Below are positions 40,115-48,370 of a stretch of DNA of 64,000 bases, one piece after another. Source of the stretch: Streptomyces antnestii (GTDB taxonomy: Bacteria > Actinomycetota > Actinomycetes > Streptomycetales > Streptomycetaceae); NCBI RefSeq assembly GCF_004005495.1, contig NZ_RZYA01000025.1:62001-126000 (forward strand), read 5' to 3'. The translations under genes were made by a program, and so were the position numbers. Within the stretch, counting starts at the first letter, position 1, and each line of letters begins with the position of its first letter. The notes beneath the pieces were generated by a model. The model did no database searches and was not told where the DNA came from. It was given only the letters and a program-made list of their open reading frames with translations.

Positions 40115-40855
40115 ATGAGCCCCGCCGAAGGCGACCGCGAACCCCAGCGCATTCTCATCGTCGACGACGAACCCGCCGTCCGCGAGGCGCTCCGGCGCAG
40201 CCTCGCCTTCGAGGGCTACGGCACGGAGGTCGCCGTCGACGGCGCGGACGCGCTCGACAAGGCGGCCGCGTACGGGCCCGACCTGGTCGTCCTCGACATC
40301 CAGATGCCGCGCATGGACGGCCTGACGGCCGCCCGCCGGCTGCGGTCCGGCGGGTCGCGGACCCCGATCCTGATGCTCACGGCGCGCGACACGGTGGGCG
40401 ACCGCGTGACCGGGCTCGACGCGGGCGCCGACGACTACCTGGTCAAGCCGTTCGAGCTCGACGAGCTGTTCGCACGCGTACGGGCGCTGCTGCGGCGCAG
40501 CGCGTACGCCTCGGCGGCGGGGCCGGCGGACGACGCGGCCGGCGACGTGCTGTCCTTCGCGGACCTGCGGATGGACCTGGCGACCCGCGAGGTCACGCGC
40601 GGCGAGCGCACCGTGGAGCTGACCCGCACCGAGTTCACGCTCCTGGAGATGTTCCTCGCCCACCCGCGCCAGGTCCTCACCCGCGAGCAGATCCTCAAGT
40701 CGGTCTGGGGCTTCGACTTCGAACCGAGCAGCAACTCGCTGGACGTGTACGTGATGTATCTGCGCAGGAAGACGGAGGCGGGCGGCGAGCCGCGTCTCGT
40801 GCACACGGTGCGCGGGGTGGGGTACGTGCTGCGGGCCGGGGGCGGTGGGGAGTGA
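40115..40855 (+). CDS. cssR: OmpR-type response regulator CssR
   Basis: A 246-residue response regulator: receiver domain with phosphoacceptor Asp61 (LVVLDIQMP) and acidic pocket DD17-18, conserved Thr (MLTARD) and Lys (LVKPF), then a winged-helix domain (about 145-240). In S. lividans the orthologous pair responds to misfolded secreted protein and activates htr genes. ATG 40115 has GAGGA 10 nt upstream. The stop overlaps the kinase start as GTGA. Confidence 0.88.
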   Translation: MSPAEGDREPQRILIVDDEPAVREALRRSLAFEGYGTEVAVDGADALDKAAAYGPDLVVLDIQMPRMDGLTAARRLRSGGSRTPILMLTARDTVGDRVTGLDAGADDYLVKPFELDELFARVRALLRRSAYASAAGPADDAAGDVLSFADLRMDLATREVTRGERTVELTRTEFTLLEMFLAHPRQVLTREQILKSVWGFDFEPSSNSLDVYVMYLRRKTEAGGEPRLVHTVRGVGYVLRAGGGGE

Positions 40856-42276
40856 CCCGGTTCGTGCGGCGACTGCGGGGGCTGCCCCTGCGGTCGCGCC
40901 TCGCGCTGCTCGTGACCACGGCGGTGGCCGTGGCGGTGGCCACCGCGGCGACGGTGTGCTGGTTCGTCGTGCAGAGCACGCTGATCAACTCGCTGGACGA
41001 CGCCCTGAAGGGCACGGCCCGGCTGCCCTCCGACGTCGTCGCCCGCCTCATCACCCCCGACGGAAACTGCAGCCGCGTCGTCCTGAACCCGGACGACCCC
41101 GGGCTCTTCAAGCAGGTCATCCAGATCGTCGACCGGAACGGCGCCAGCTGCGTCATCTACGGCAAGCAGTCCGTCGGGGTGACCTCCATGGACGTCGGCG
41201 TCGCCAACGGCAAGGCTCCGGACGCCACCCATGACGCGATCGCCGGCAACGGCTCCAAGTACCGGGTCTACACGTACCCGATGAACGACTACCCCGTCGC
41301 GGTGTCGGTGGCCCGGCCGCTCAGCGAGGTCGACGACACGCTCAGCAAGCTCGGCCTCGTCCTGGCCCTCGTCGCCGGGATCGGCGTCGTCGGCGCCGGG
41401 GCGGCCGGCCTCTGGGTGGCCCGCTCCGGGCTCCGCCCCGTCGACGAACTCACCGACACCGTCGAGCACGTGGCCCGTACGGAAGACCTCACCGTCCGCA
41501 TCCCCGTGGAGGGCGACGACGAGATCGCCCGCCTCTCCGCCTCCTTCAACTCCATGACCGCCTCGCTCGCCTCCTCCCGCGAGCTGCAACAGCAGCTCAT
41601 CGCCGACGCGGGGCACGAGCTGCGCACGCCGCTCACCTCCATGCGCACCAACATCGAGCTGCTCACCCGCAGCGAGGAGACGGGCCGCGCGATCCCCCCG
41701 GACGACCGCAAGGCGCTCATGGCCTCGCTCAAGGCACAGATGACCGAGCTGGCCGCGCTCATCGGGGACCTCCAGGAGCTGTCCCGTACGGGACTCACCG
41801 GCAGTGACGGGCCGGTCAGGGTCGTCGCGCTGCACGACACGGTCCGCACCGCCCTGGAGCGGGCCCGGCTGCGCGGGCCCGAGCTGACGATCACGTCTGA
41901 CCTCGCGCCCTGGTACGTGCGGGCCGAGCCCGCGTCCCTGGAGCGGGCGATCATGAACCTGCTCGACAACGCGGTCAAGTTCAGCCCGCCCGGAGGGACC
42001 ATCGAGGTCGGCCTCATGCGCGGCCGCCTCACCGTGCGCGACCACGGGCCCGGCATCCCCGACGACGAACTCCCGTACGTCTTCGACCGGTTCTGGCGCT
42101 CGCAGACCGCGCGGGCGCTGCCCGGTTCGGGCCTCGGCCTGTCGATCGTGGCCCGCACGGTGGAGAGCTGCGGCGGCACGGTCGCGCTCGGAGCGGCGGA
42201 GGGCTGCGGCACGGTCGCGACGGTCCAGCTCCCGGGCGCGCCGACACCTCCGCCGGAGGTACCCGAAGGGGCCTAG
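40852..42276 (+). CDS. cssS: Sensor histidine kinase CssS
   Basis: A 474-residue membrane kinase. TM1 (about 18-40) and TM2 (about 165-190) flank a ~120-residue extracytoplasmic sensor with two cysteines. Then come a HAMP linker, the H-box IADAGHELRTPLTSM (about 250), N-box LERAIMNLLDNAVKFS, DHGPGIP and GSGLGLSIV. It phosphorylates CssR on secretion stress by analogy with S. lividans. GTG 40852 overlaps the cssR stop. Confidence 0.88.
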   Translation: MTRFVRRLRGLPLRSRLALLVTTAVAVAVATAATVCWFVVQSTLINSLDDALKGTARLPSDVVARLITPDGNCSRVVLNPDDPGLFKQVIQIVDRNGASCVIYGKQSVGVTSMDVGVANGKAPDATHDAIAGNGSKYRVYTYPMNDYPVAVSVARPLSEVDDTLSKLGLVLALVAGIGVVGAGAAGLWVARSGLRPVDELTDTVEHVARTEDLTVRIPVEGDDEIARLSASFNSMTASLASSRELQQQLIADAGHELRTPLTSMRTNIELLTRSEETGRAIPPDDRKALMASLKAQMTELAALIGDLQELSRTGLTGSDGPVRVVALHDTVRTALERARLRGPELTITSDLAPWYVRAEPASLERAIMNLLDNAVKFSPPGGTIEVGLMRGRLTVRDHGPGIPDDELPYVFDRFWRSQTARALPGSGLGLSIVARTVESCGGTVALGAAEGCGTVATVQLPGAPTPPPEVPEGA

Positions 42277-42294
42277 GGGGTGTCCGACACCCCC
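42276..42294. terminator. Bidirectional hairpin terminator between cssS and the DUF2993 gene
   Basis: GGGGGTGTC and GACACCCCC are exact inverted copies with one base between (a 7-bp stem with a 5-nt loop in practice). The genes on both sides converge here. Confidence 0.8.
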
Positions 42295-42312
42295 TTCCGA
42301 AGCCGAAAGCCC

Positions 42313-43548
42313 CTAGCCTCCGAAGCCCAGTCCCTGGCCGGTGAGTCCGACGCGGATCCCGTCCTTCTCCACCCGTACGTCGCTGAGCCGCACGTCGCCC
42401 GCGTTCCCCGGCAGTTTCGGCAGCCGGAAGGCGAGGGAGAGCCGGTCGGCGAGTGCGGGGCGGGTGAGGCGGGTGAGGCCCTGGAGGAGCGCCGGGTCGA
42501 GGCCGAACCTCTTCAGGAGCGCCGGGTGCGCGAGCGCGAGGTCGACGAGGTTCAGGGACATCAGGCGGTGCACGAAGCGCGGTGACCCGGTGAGTTCGCT
42601 GAGCCGGGTGTCGCTGCGCAGCGCCTCACGGACGGCCGCGTCGGGCACGCCGAGCCGGTGCACGAGCGACGGCACCGACAGCAGGGCCTTCGCCTTCGCG
42701 GTCTCGGTGGCGAGCCGCGCCACGGAGCGGCGGCTGAGGTGGAGTCCTTCGGACGGGCGCGTGCCGGGCCGGTACGTGGCGAGGTCGCCGATGTCGAGCC
42801 GCATGCCGCCGATCTCGGTGGCGATGCCGGTGTCGCCGATGCGCCGGATCGTCGCGGCGGCGCGCAGCCTCAGGTCATGTCCGGCGACGGGCAGCGTGCC
42901 GCGCGCGAGGACCCGGTCGCGGCCCTGTCCGGTGAACGTGACCTGAGAGGCGCCGAGTTCACGGTTCAGGTCGTCGAAGGAGAGCAGCACCTCGCCGGTC
43001 ATGTCACCGATACGGGCGCCGCGCACGTCGGTGCCCTCGCCCTCGATGCGTACGTCACGGATGGTCGCGGAGACCTTGGCGAGCGAGACGCGGCTCGCGG
43101 CGACGTCGGGGACGGTGACCCTGACCTCGTCGAGGCGCCGGCCGGCTAGCTGGGTGAGGAACGGGAAGCCCTGGATGTCGACCTCGGGCGCGGCGGTCAG
43201 GTGCAGCTGGTCCTTGAGCCGGCCGGCGGCGCGGTGCTCGGCGTAGAGGAGGGCCCAGCGGTCGGCCAGGGTGAGGAACGCGGCGAGGACGAGGATCCCG
43301 ACGACGGCCTTCGTGGCGAGCGGGAGTCCGGCGAACCGGTTCCGGCGGCGGCTGCCGCGCCGGTGGTTGGGCGGCGCCCACACCGCCTCGTCGGGGCCGG
43401 TCTCGCGCGGGAACTCGTCGAGCGGATCGTCCGCGAGGGCGCCCAGCTCCTCGTAGGGATTGAGCGGCACGGCGCGCGAGGGAACGGATTCCTCCGTCCA
43501 CTCATCAGAAGGGTCGGTGGGCGTGGCTATGCGGTGGGGGGAACGCAT
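42313..43548 (-). CDS. Long DUF2993 (LmeA-like) membrane-anchored protein
   Basis: A 411-residue protein. A cytoplasmic acidic and basic head (about 1-75), one TM helix (about 82-102), then an LmeA-like domain with VDIQGFPFLTQLAGRRLDEVRVTV (about 123-146), nearly the same block as in the gene at 33262. A further ~150 helical residues follow before a final strand VEKDGIRVGLTG. It probably binds a lipid on the outer face of the membrane. It is convergent with cssS and divergent from mshD. Confidence 0.8.
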   Translation of the reverse strand: MRSPHRIATPTDPSDEWTEESVPSRAVPLNPYEELGALADDPLDEFPRETGPDEAVWAPPNHRRGSRRRNRFAGLPLATKAVVGILVLAAFLTLADRWALLYAEHRAAGRLKDQLHLTAAPEVDIQGFPFLTQLAGRRLDEVRVTVPDVAASRVSLAKVSATIRDVRIEGEGTDVRGARIGDMTGEVLLSFDDLNRELGASQVTFTGQGRDRVLARGTLPVAGHDLRLRAAATIRRIGDTGIATEIGGMRLDIGDLATYRPGTRPSEGLHLSRRSVARLATETAKAKALLSVPSLVHRLGVPDAAVREALRSDTRLSELTGSPRFVHRLMSLNLVDLALAHPALLKRFGLDPALLQGLTRLTRPALADRLSLAFRLPKLPGNAGDVRLSDVRVEKDGIRVGLTGQGLGFGG

Positions 43549-43758
43549 CGTGTGATTTCACCATACGTCCCGACCTCACCGCTGGACCTTACTCCCAGTA
43601 AGGGCAGGTTTCGGTCCTCAACTGGGCCGTGCGATAGGTCACTTCGGCCGTCGCGTGGAAGCAGCGGAAGTAGTTGCGCTGGTCACCGTCCCCGCGTCGC
43701 CCGCCCGGCGGGCTGGTTTCCCGGGACCGGGCACGGCCCGTCGCCGTACCCTCTTGGC

Positions 43759-44691
43759 ATGACCAGCGATGCCGCGCCCGCCACCCCAGACCGCCAGATC
43801 GAAACGCTCACGGCCCTCACGCCCGACCAGGCGGAAGCCGTCTCCACGATCCTTTCGGACGCCGCCCGTACCGACGGGCAGCAGGCGGTGTCGGAGCAGG
43901 GCCGGCTGCAACTGCGCGGCGGCCCCAGGGAAGGGGTGCGCCACTTCCTGCTGACCGTCGGCGGCGAACTGGTCGGGTACGGCCAGCTGGAGGACACCGA
44001 CCCGATCGAGGCGCCGGCGGCCGAGCTCGTCGTGGACCCCGCGCACCGCGGACACGGGCACGGGCGGGCGCTCGGCTCGGCGCTGCTCGCCGCGTCCGGC
44101 AAGCGGCTGCGGGTCTGGGCGCACGGCGGCCACTCGGCGGCCCGGCACCTCTCACAGGTCCTCGGCCTGACCCTGTTCCGTGAACTGCGGCAGATGCGGC
44201 GCCCGTTGGGCGAGGGCCCGGCGCTGCCCGAGCCGGTGCTCCCCGAGGGCGTACGGATCAGGACCTTCGTGCCAGGCGAGGACGACGCGGCCTGGCTCGC
44301 GGTGAACGCGGCGGCGTTCGCGCACCACCCCGAACAGGGCTCCCTGACCCAGCGCGACCTGGACGACCGCAAGGCGGAGCCCTGGTTCGACCCGGCCGGC
44401 TTCTTCCTCGCCGTACGGGAGAGCGACGGCGAGGTCGTCGGCTTCCACTGGACCAAGGTCCACGCCGAGGAGCAGATCGGCGAGGTGTACGTCGTCGGGG
44501 TCGCGCCGGGCAGCCAGGGCGGCGGCCTCGGCAAGGCGCTCACGGCGGTGGGCCTGCGGCATCTGGCGGCGTCGGGGCTGCCGACGGCGATGCTCTACGT
44601 GGACGCCGACAACAAGCCGGCGGTCACGGTCTACGAGCGGCTCGGCTTCGTCACGCACGAGACGGACCTGATGTACCGCACGGAGACGTGA
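43759..44691 (+). CDS. mshD: Mycothiol synthase (double GNAT acetyltransferase)
   Basis: A 310-residue enzyme. Two GNAT domains in tandem, with CoA loops ELVVDPAHRGHGHGRALG (about 91-108) and VYVVGVAPGSQGGGLGKALT (about 240-260), acetylate Cys-GlcN-Ins in the last step of mycothiol synthesis. The C-terminal DADNKPAVTVYERLGF is typical. ATG 43759 is 6 nt after TACCCT, a leaderless promoter. Its stop codon lies in the first unit of a 23-bp triplicate. Confidence 0.9.
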   Translation: MTSDAAPATPDRQIETLTALTPDQAEAVSTILSDAARTDGQQAVSEQGRLQLRGGPREGVRHFLLTVGGELVGYGQLEDTDPIEAPAAELVVDPAHRGHGHGRALGSALLAASGKRLRVWAHGGHSAARHLSQVLGLTLFRELRQMRRPLGEGPALPEPVLPEGVRIRTFVPGEDDAAWLAVNAAAFAHHPEQGSLTQRDLDDRKAEPWFDPAGFFLAVRESDGEVVGFHWTKVHAEEQIGEVYVVGVAPGSQGGGLGKALTAVGLRHLAASGLPTAMLYVDADNKPAVTVYERLGFVTHETDLMYRTET

Positions 44692-44750
44692 CGGATACGC
44701 AGGCGGAGACGTGACGGCGACGCAGGCGGAGACGTGACGGCGACGTAGGC
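44682..44750 (+). repeat. Three 23-bp tandem repeats starting at the mshD stop codon
   Basis: Three units of the form GGAGACGTGACGGCGACGCAGGC run without a gap; the first contains the mshD TGA. The copies differ in only one to three positions. Twenty-three is not a multiple of three. Confidence 0.88.
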
Positions 44751-44821
44751 GACAAAGGCGCAGGTCAGCGCACACGCACGCACGCGAGGGGCAGTGGTCA
44801 TTTGACACTGCCCCTCCTTTG

Positions 44822-44859
44822 CACCACCCTTTCACTACTTGATTAGTGAAAGGGTGGTG
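44822..44859. promoter_or_regulatory. 38-bp perfect palindrome, operator of the GntR/YtrA regulator
   Basis: Arms CACCACCCTTTCACTA and TAGTGAAAGGGTGGTG are exact inverted copies of 16 bp around CTTGAT. TTGACA at 44802-44807 and a poor -10 (CACCCT, 44825) place the promoter so that the palindrome covers the -10 region and the start of transcription. Two GTG start candidates lie in its right arm. Autorepression of the ABC-transporter operon is the natural reading. Confidence 0.85.
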
Positions 44860-45255
44860 TTGGAGAACGTGGTCGAGTACCGGATCGACCGGCGCAGCGG
44901 CGTCGCCACCTACCTCCAGATCGTCCAGCAGACCCAGCAGGCCCTGCGCCTCGGTCTGCTGGAGCCCGGCGACAAGCTGCCCACGGCCCGCGAGGTCGTG
45001 GAAGCCACCGCGATCAACCCGAACACCGTGCTCAAGGCGTACCGCGAGCTGGAGCGCGAAGGCCTGGTCGAGGCCCGCAGAGGTCTGGGCACGTTCGTGC
45101 GCAGGACGCTCGGCGCGGCCCCGGCCGACTCCCCGCTGCGCGCCGAGCTCGCGGACTGGGCCCGGCGCGCACACACCGCCGGCCTCGACCGCGAGGACGT
45201 CGCCGCCCTGTTCGGCGCCGTACTGGACGAAAACTTCCCGAAGGGGGACCAGTGA
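44854..45255 (+). CDS. GntR-family (YtrA-type) regulator of an ABC transporter operon
   Basis: A regulator of about 133 residues: a wHTH (TYLQIVQQTQQALRLGLLEPGDKLPTAREVVEATAINPNTVLKAYRELEREGLV) with a short helical C-terminus, as in the YtrA subgroup that controls ABC transporters for peptides or antibiotics. Start codons GTG 44854, GTG 44857 and TTG 44860 are all possible; a longer TTG at 44839 is less likely. The stop overlaps the ATPase gene start as GTGA. The 38-bp palindrome upstream is its likely site. Confidence 0.85.
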   Translation: MVLENVVEYRIDRRSGVATYLQIVQQTQQALRLGLLEPGDKLPTAREVVEATAINPNTVLKAYRELEREGLVEARRGLGTFVRRTLGAAPADSPLRAELADWARRAHTAGLDREDVAALFGAVLDENFPKGDQ

Positions 45256-46172
45256 GTTCCACCAGCACCACCCCGGCCGTCGCCATCGAGGCCACAGGGC
45301 TCGGCAAGCGGTACGGCCGGCACGGCCACGCCGCCCTCGACGCCTGCTCGTTCCGGCTGCCCGCCGGCCGGATCAGCGCCCTGGTCGGGCCCAACGGCGC
45401 CGGGAAGTCCACCCTCCTCGCCATCGCCGCCGGGCTCCTGCGGCCCACCTCCGGAAGCGTCACCGTCCTCGGCGCCGCCCCCGGCGAGAACCGCGACCGC
45501 GTCGCCTACCTCTCGCAGGACAAGCCGCTCTACCCGCAGCTCTCCATCGCGGACACCCTGCGCATGGGCGCCGAGCTGAACCCGGGCCGCTGGGACGCCG
45601 CGTACGCCTCCCGGATCGTCGAGCAGGGCGACCTCGCCCCCAAGACCCGCGTCCGCTCGCTGTCCGGCGGGCAGCGCACCCGCGTCGCCCTCGCCCTCGC
45701 GCTCGGCAAGCGGCCCGAGCTGATGCTGCTCGACGAGCCGATGGCCGACCTCGACCCGCTGGCCCGTCACGAGCTGATGGGCACGCTGATGGCGGACGCC
45801 GCCGAACACGGCACGACGGTCCTCATGTCGTCGCACATCGTCGCCGAACTGGCCGACGCCTGCGACCACTTGCTGCTCCTGGGCGGCGGCCGTATCCGGC
45901 TCGGCGGTGGCATCGACGACCTGACGGCCGCCCACAGCCTGGTCACCGGGCGCGGCACGGCCGACGCCCTCGCCCCGCACACCGTGGTCGAGTCCCGCGC
46001 CGCGGGGCGCGGCCTGACCGCCCTGATCCGCCGCGACGGGCCGCTCGACAGCGCCTGGGAGTCGCAGGAACCGTCCCTGGAGGAACTGATCCTCGCCCAT
46101 CTGCGCAACCCCGGCGCCCCCGCCCTGATCACCCCGGGCACGACCGCGTCCGCCGCGGCGGTGACGGCATGA
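45252..46172 (+). CDS. ABC transporter ATP-binding protein
   Basis: A 306-residue ATPase: Walker A GPNGAGKST (about residues 45-53), Q-loop LSQDK, signature LSGGQRTRVALAL (about 137-149), Walker B LMLLDEPMADLD (about 157-168), H-loop MSSHIVAE. The C-terminal ~90 residues are of the exporter type (BcrA/YtrB-like). It forms a complex with the two permeases that follow. It overlaps the gene before and after by 4 nt, so the four genes are translated in a chain. Confidence 0.92.
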   Translation: MSSTSTTPAVAIEATGLGKRYGRHGHAALDACSFRLPAGRISALVGPNGAGKSTLLAIAAGLLRPTSGSVTVLGAAPGENRDRVAYLSQDKPLYPQLSIADTLRMGAELNPGRWDAAYASRIVEQGDLAPKTRVRSLSGGQRTRVALALALGKRPELMLLDEPMADLDPLARHELMGTLMADAAEHGTTVLMSSHIVAELADACDHLLLLGGGRIRLGGGIDDLTAAHSLVTGRGTADALAPHTVVESRAAGRGLTALIRRDGPLDSAWESQEPSLEELILAHLRNPGAPALITPGTTASAAAVTA

Positions 46173-47173
46173 CGACGCTCATCGACCCCTCCACGGACCA
46201 CCCCACCGCCCGGCGCACCCTCCCCGGCCCCGACGGACTCGTCTGGACCGTGCTGCGCCTGCACCGCACCGCACTGTGGGTGTGGACCGCCTACATCGTC
46301 ATCACCGCGGGCCTGCTGCTGTGGCTGTGGGGGCCGGGCGCGGACGCGGCACAGAAGGCGTTCGACACGTTCGGCTACAGCGGGGCGCAGGAGAACTCGT
46401 ACCACGACGGGTTCTCGTTTCTCGGTTTCGGCGGCTCGTTCGACGCCCGCTTCTACGGCCCGTCCTCGCTGATCAGCCTCGCCTCGTGCGCCATCGCCGT
46501 GTTCGCCGCCGGACCCCTGATCGCGCGCGAACTGGAGCGGGGGACAGTCACGTTGGCCTGGACCCAGTCGGTGTCCCCCGCCCGCTGGCTCACCACGAAG
46601 CTGGCCGTTCCCGCGGTGCTCGTCGCCGTCGGTACGGGTCTGCTCGTCGTCCTGTACCGGCTGGTGTGGAACGCGCACAACCATCTGCTGGTCGCGGGCA
46701 TCGGCCCCCGCTCGTTCGCCTTCTCGCTCGGCCCGGCCACCGTCGCGAGCGCCCTGTTCGGTCTCGCCGTCGGCGTGCTCGCCGCCCTGGTCCTGCGCCG
46801 TACGCTGCCCGCCATCCTTGCCGCCGGTGCCGTGCAGTTCCTGGCCGGCGCGATGCGCGGGAACAACTGGCCCTTCCAGCACTCGCCGTTCTCGCGTCTC
46901 CAGCCCGAACTGCCCGTGTACAGCAAGGCGATCACGTCCTCGGGCGCCCGGATCTCCGACCCCGGCTGCTACCTGAGCCAGAAGTGCCTCGACCGGCACC
47001 ACATCACCGGCTTCACCCGCACCTATCTCCCCTCTCCCGACTACTGGCCCCGCCAGCTCGCGGAGACGGGCGTCCTGCTCGGCCTGACCGCGCTCGCCGT
47101 GGTCGCCGCGTTCCTCGTCCTGCGCCGGTACCAGCCGCGCACCGGCCGGCCGAAGAAGGAGACCACCGCATGA
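46169..47173 (+). CDS. ABC transporter permease, first
   Basis: A 334-residue membrane protein with about six TM helices. The family pattern is LHRTALWVWTAYIV (TM1), then ELERGTVTLAWTQSVSPARWLTTKLA (about 130-155), and a long external loop near the C-terminus with two cysteines (CYLSQKCLDRH). It is homologous to the next gene over the whole length, so the pump is a heterodimer of paralogues. No substrate can be named. Confidence 0.85.
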   Translation: MTTLIDPSTDHPTARRTLPGPDGLVWTVLRLHRTALWVWTAYIVITAGLLLWLWGPGADAAQKAFDTFGYSGAQENSYHDGFSFLGFGGSFDARFYGPSSLISLASCAIAVFAAGPLIARELERGTVTLAWTQSVSPARWLTTKLAVPAVLVAVGTGLLVVLYRLVWNAHNHLLVAGIGPRSFAFSLGPATVASALFGLAVGVLAALVLRRTLPAILAAGAVQFLAGAMRGNNWPFQHSPFSRLQPELPVYSKAITSSGARISDPGCYLSQKCLDRHHITGFTRTYLPSPDYWPRQLAETGVLLGLTALAVVAAFLVLRRYQPRTGRPKKETTA

Positions 47174-48114
47174 GCGCCGCCGTCCTCTCCCCCTCGACCG
47201 GCCTGACCCGGACGGTGCTGCGGCTGCACCGGCTCGCCCTGTGGCTGTGGGCCGCGTACGTCGCGGTGACCGCGACGATGCTGCTGTGGCTGTGGGGGCC
47301 CGGCAGCTCCGGATGGCACATCACCGGCAAGTGCGTCGCGGGCGTCATGAACGCGTGCACCGCCACCGGGCCGGGCGCGGGCACGTACACCTACCTGCTC
47401 TCGCTCACCACCAGCCTGATCACGATCGTGCCCGCGATCGCCGCCGTCTTCGCGGGCGGCGTCCTCTTCGGGCGCGAGCTGGAGCGCGGCACGGCCTCAC
47501 TCGCCTGGACGCAGTCCGTCCCGCCGGCCCGCTGGCTGGCGGCGAAGCTCGCTCTGCCGGCCTCGTTCCTCGTCGTCGGCACAGGCATCCTCGTGGCGCT
47601 GCGCCGCCTGGTGGCCGCGGGGGCGAGCGGCCTCCCCGACAACCAGTGGTTCACCACCGGCGTCTACGGCGCCCTCGGCCCGACCGCCGTGGCGCTCCCC
47701 CTGCTCGGTCTGGCGCTCGGCGCGCTCGTGGCGTTCATCGCCCGGCGCGTGATCGCGTCGGCCTGCGTCTCGCTCGCCGTCACCGGCATCGTGATCGCCG
47801 CGCTCGACGCGATCCGCGGCCGCCTGTGGTCCACCGCCACCGTCACCGGCGACATCCACCAGGGTTACCGTGGCTTCACCGGCCTGCTCCTCGACGAGGG
47901 AGCGGTCACCGGGAGCGGCGCCCGCGTCTCCGACCCCCTGTGTGTCGACGACGCCAACTGCCTCGCCCGGCACAACATCACCGGCTTCTACCGCGAGTTC
48001 CAGCCCGCCTCCCACTTCTGGCAGCTCCAGCTCGTCGAGACGGGCATCCTGCTCGCCCTGACGGCGCTCGTGACAGTCGCGGCGTTCACCCTGCTGCGCC
48101 GCCGCACGGCGTGA
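47170..48114 (+). CDS. ABC transporter permease, second
   Basis: A 314-residue paralogue of the previous permease: LHRLALWLWAAYVAVTATMLLWLWGPG (TM1), ELERGTASLAWTQSVPPARWLAAKLALPA, and a C-terminal external loop with paired cysteines (CVDDANCLARHNITGFYREF). The shared loop ending HNITGF(Y/T)R in both suggests a common external binding surface. After the stop comes a ~23-bp tandem repeat (about 48128-48190). Confidence 0.85.
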   Translation: MSAAVLSPSTGLTRTVLRLHRLALWLWAAYVAVTATMLLWLWGPGSSGWHITGKCVAGVMNACTATGPGAGTYTYLLSLTTSLITIVPAIAAVFAGGVLFGRELERGTASLAWTQSVPPARWLAAKLALPASFLVVGTGILVALRRLVAAGASGLPDNQWFTTGVYGALGPTAVALPLLGLALGALVAFIARRVIASACVSLAVTGIVIAALDAIRGRLWSTATVTGDIHQGYRGFTGLLLDEGAVTGSGARVSDPLCVDDANCLARHNITGFYREFQPASHFWQLQLVETGILLALTALVTVAAFTLLRRRTA

Positions 48115-48127
48115 TCGCCGGCACCGT

Positions 48128-48190
48128 CGGGGCGTCCCCGTAGACGCGTCCGGGGCGTCCCCCTAGACGCGTGCGGGACGCCCCGCGATG
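48128..48190 (+). repeat. ~23-bp tandem repeats after the permease gene
   Basis: CGGGGCGTCCCCGTAGACGC occurs in two nearly exact, adjacent units and a third diverged one. Each unit contains a GGGGCGTCCCC-type hairpin, so it may also serve as terminator. No gene is seen in the rest of the 256-bp gap before ppk. Confidence 0.8.
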
Positions 48191-48370
48191 CCCCGCACGT
48201 CATGTCGCCGTAACCAGCCATTCAGACGGGCTTGCGACCCTCGGCGAATGCAGCCCGCAGCGCCCGACCCTGCCGGGGCCTGGCCGGAGCGTCCCCCGAA
48301 CGGGAGGCTCCGCCTCACGCCCGCGCTCTCCGACGCGCCCATCGTCGTCCGGGCGCGGAAGAATGGGGCC

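Noticed and set aside
48115..48370. PHO box upstream of ppk
   Set aside because: Only weak 11-nt similarity (around ATTCAGAC) was seen, far below the clear repeats before pstS.
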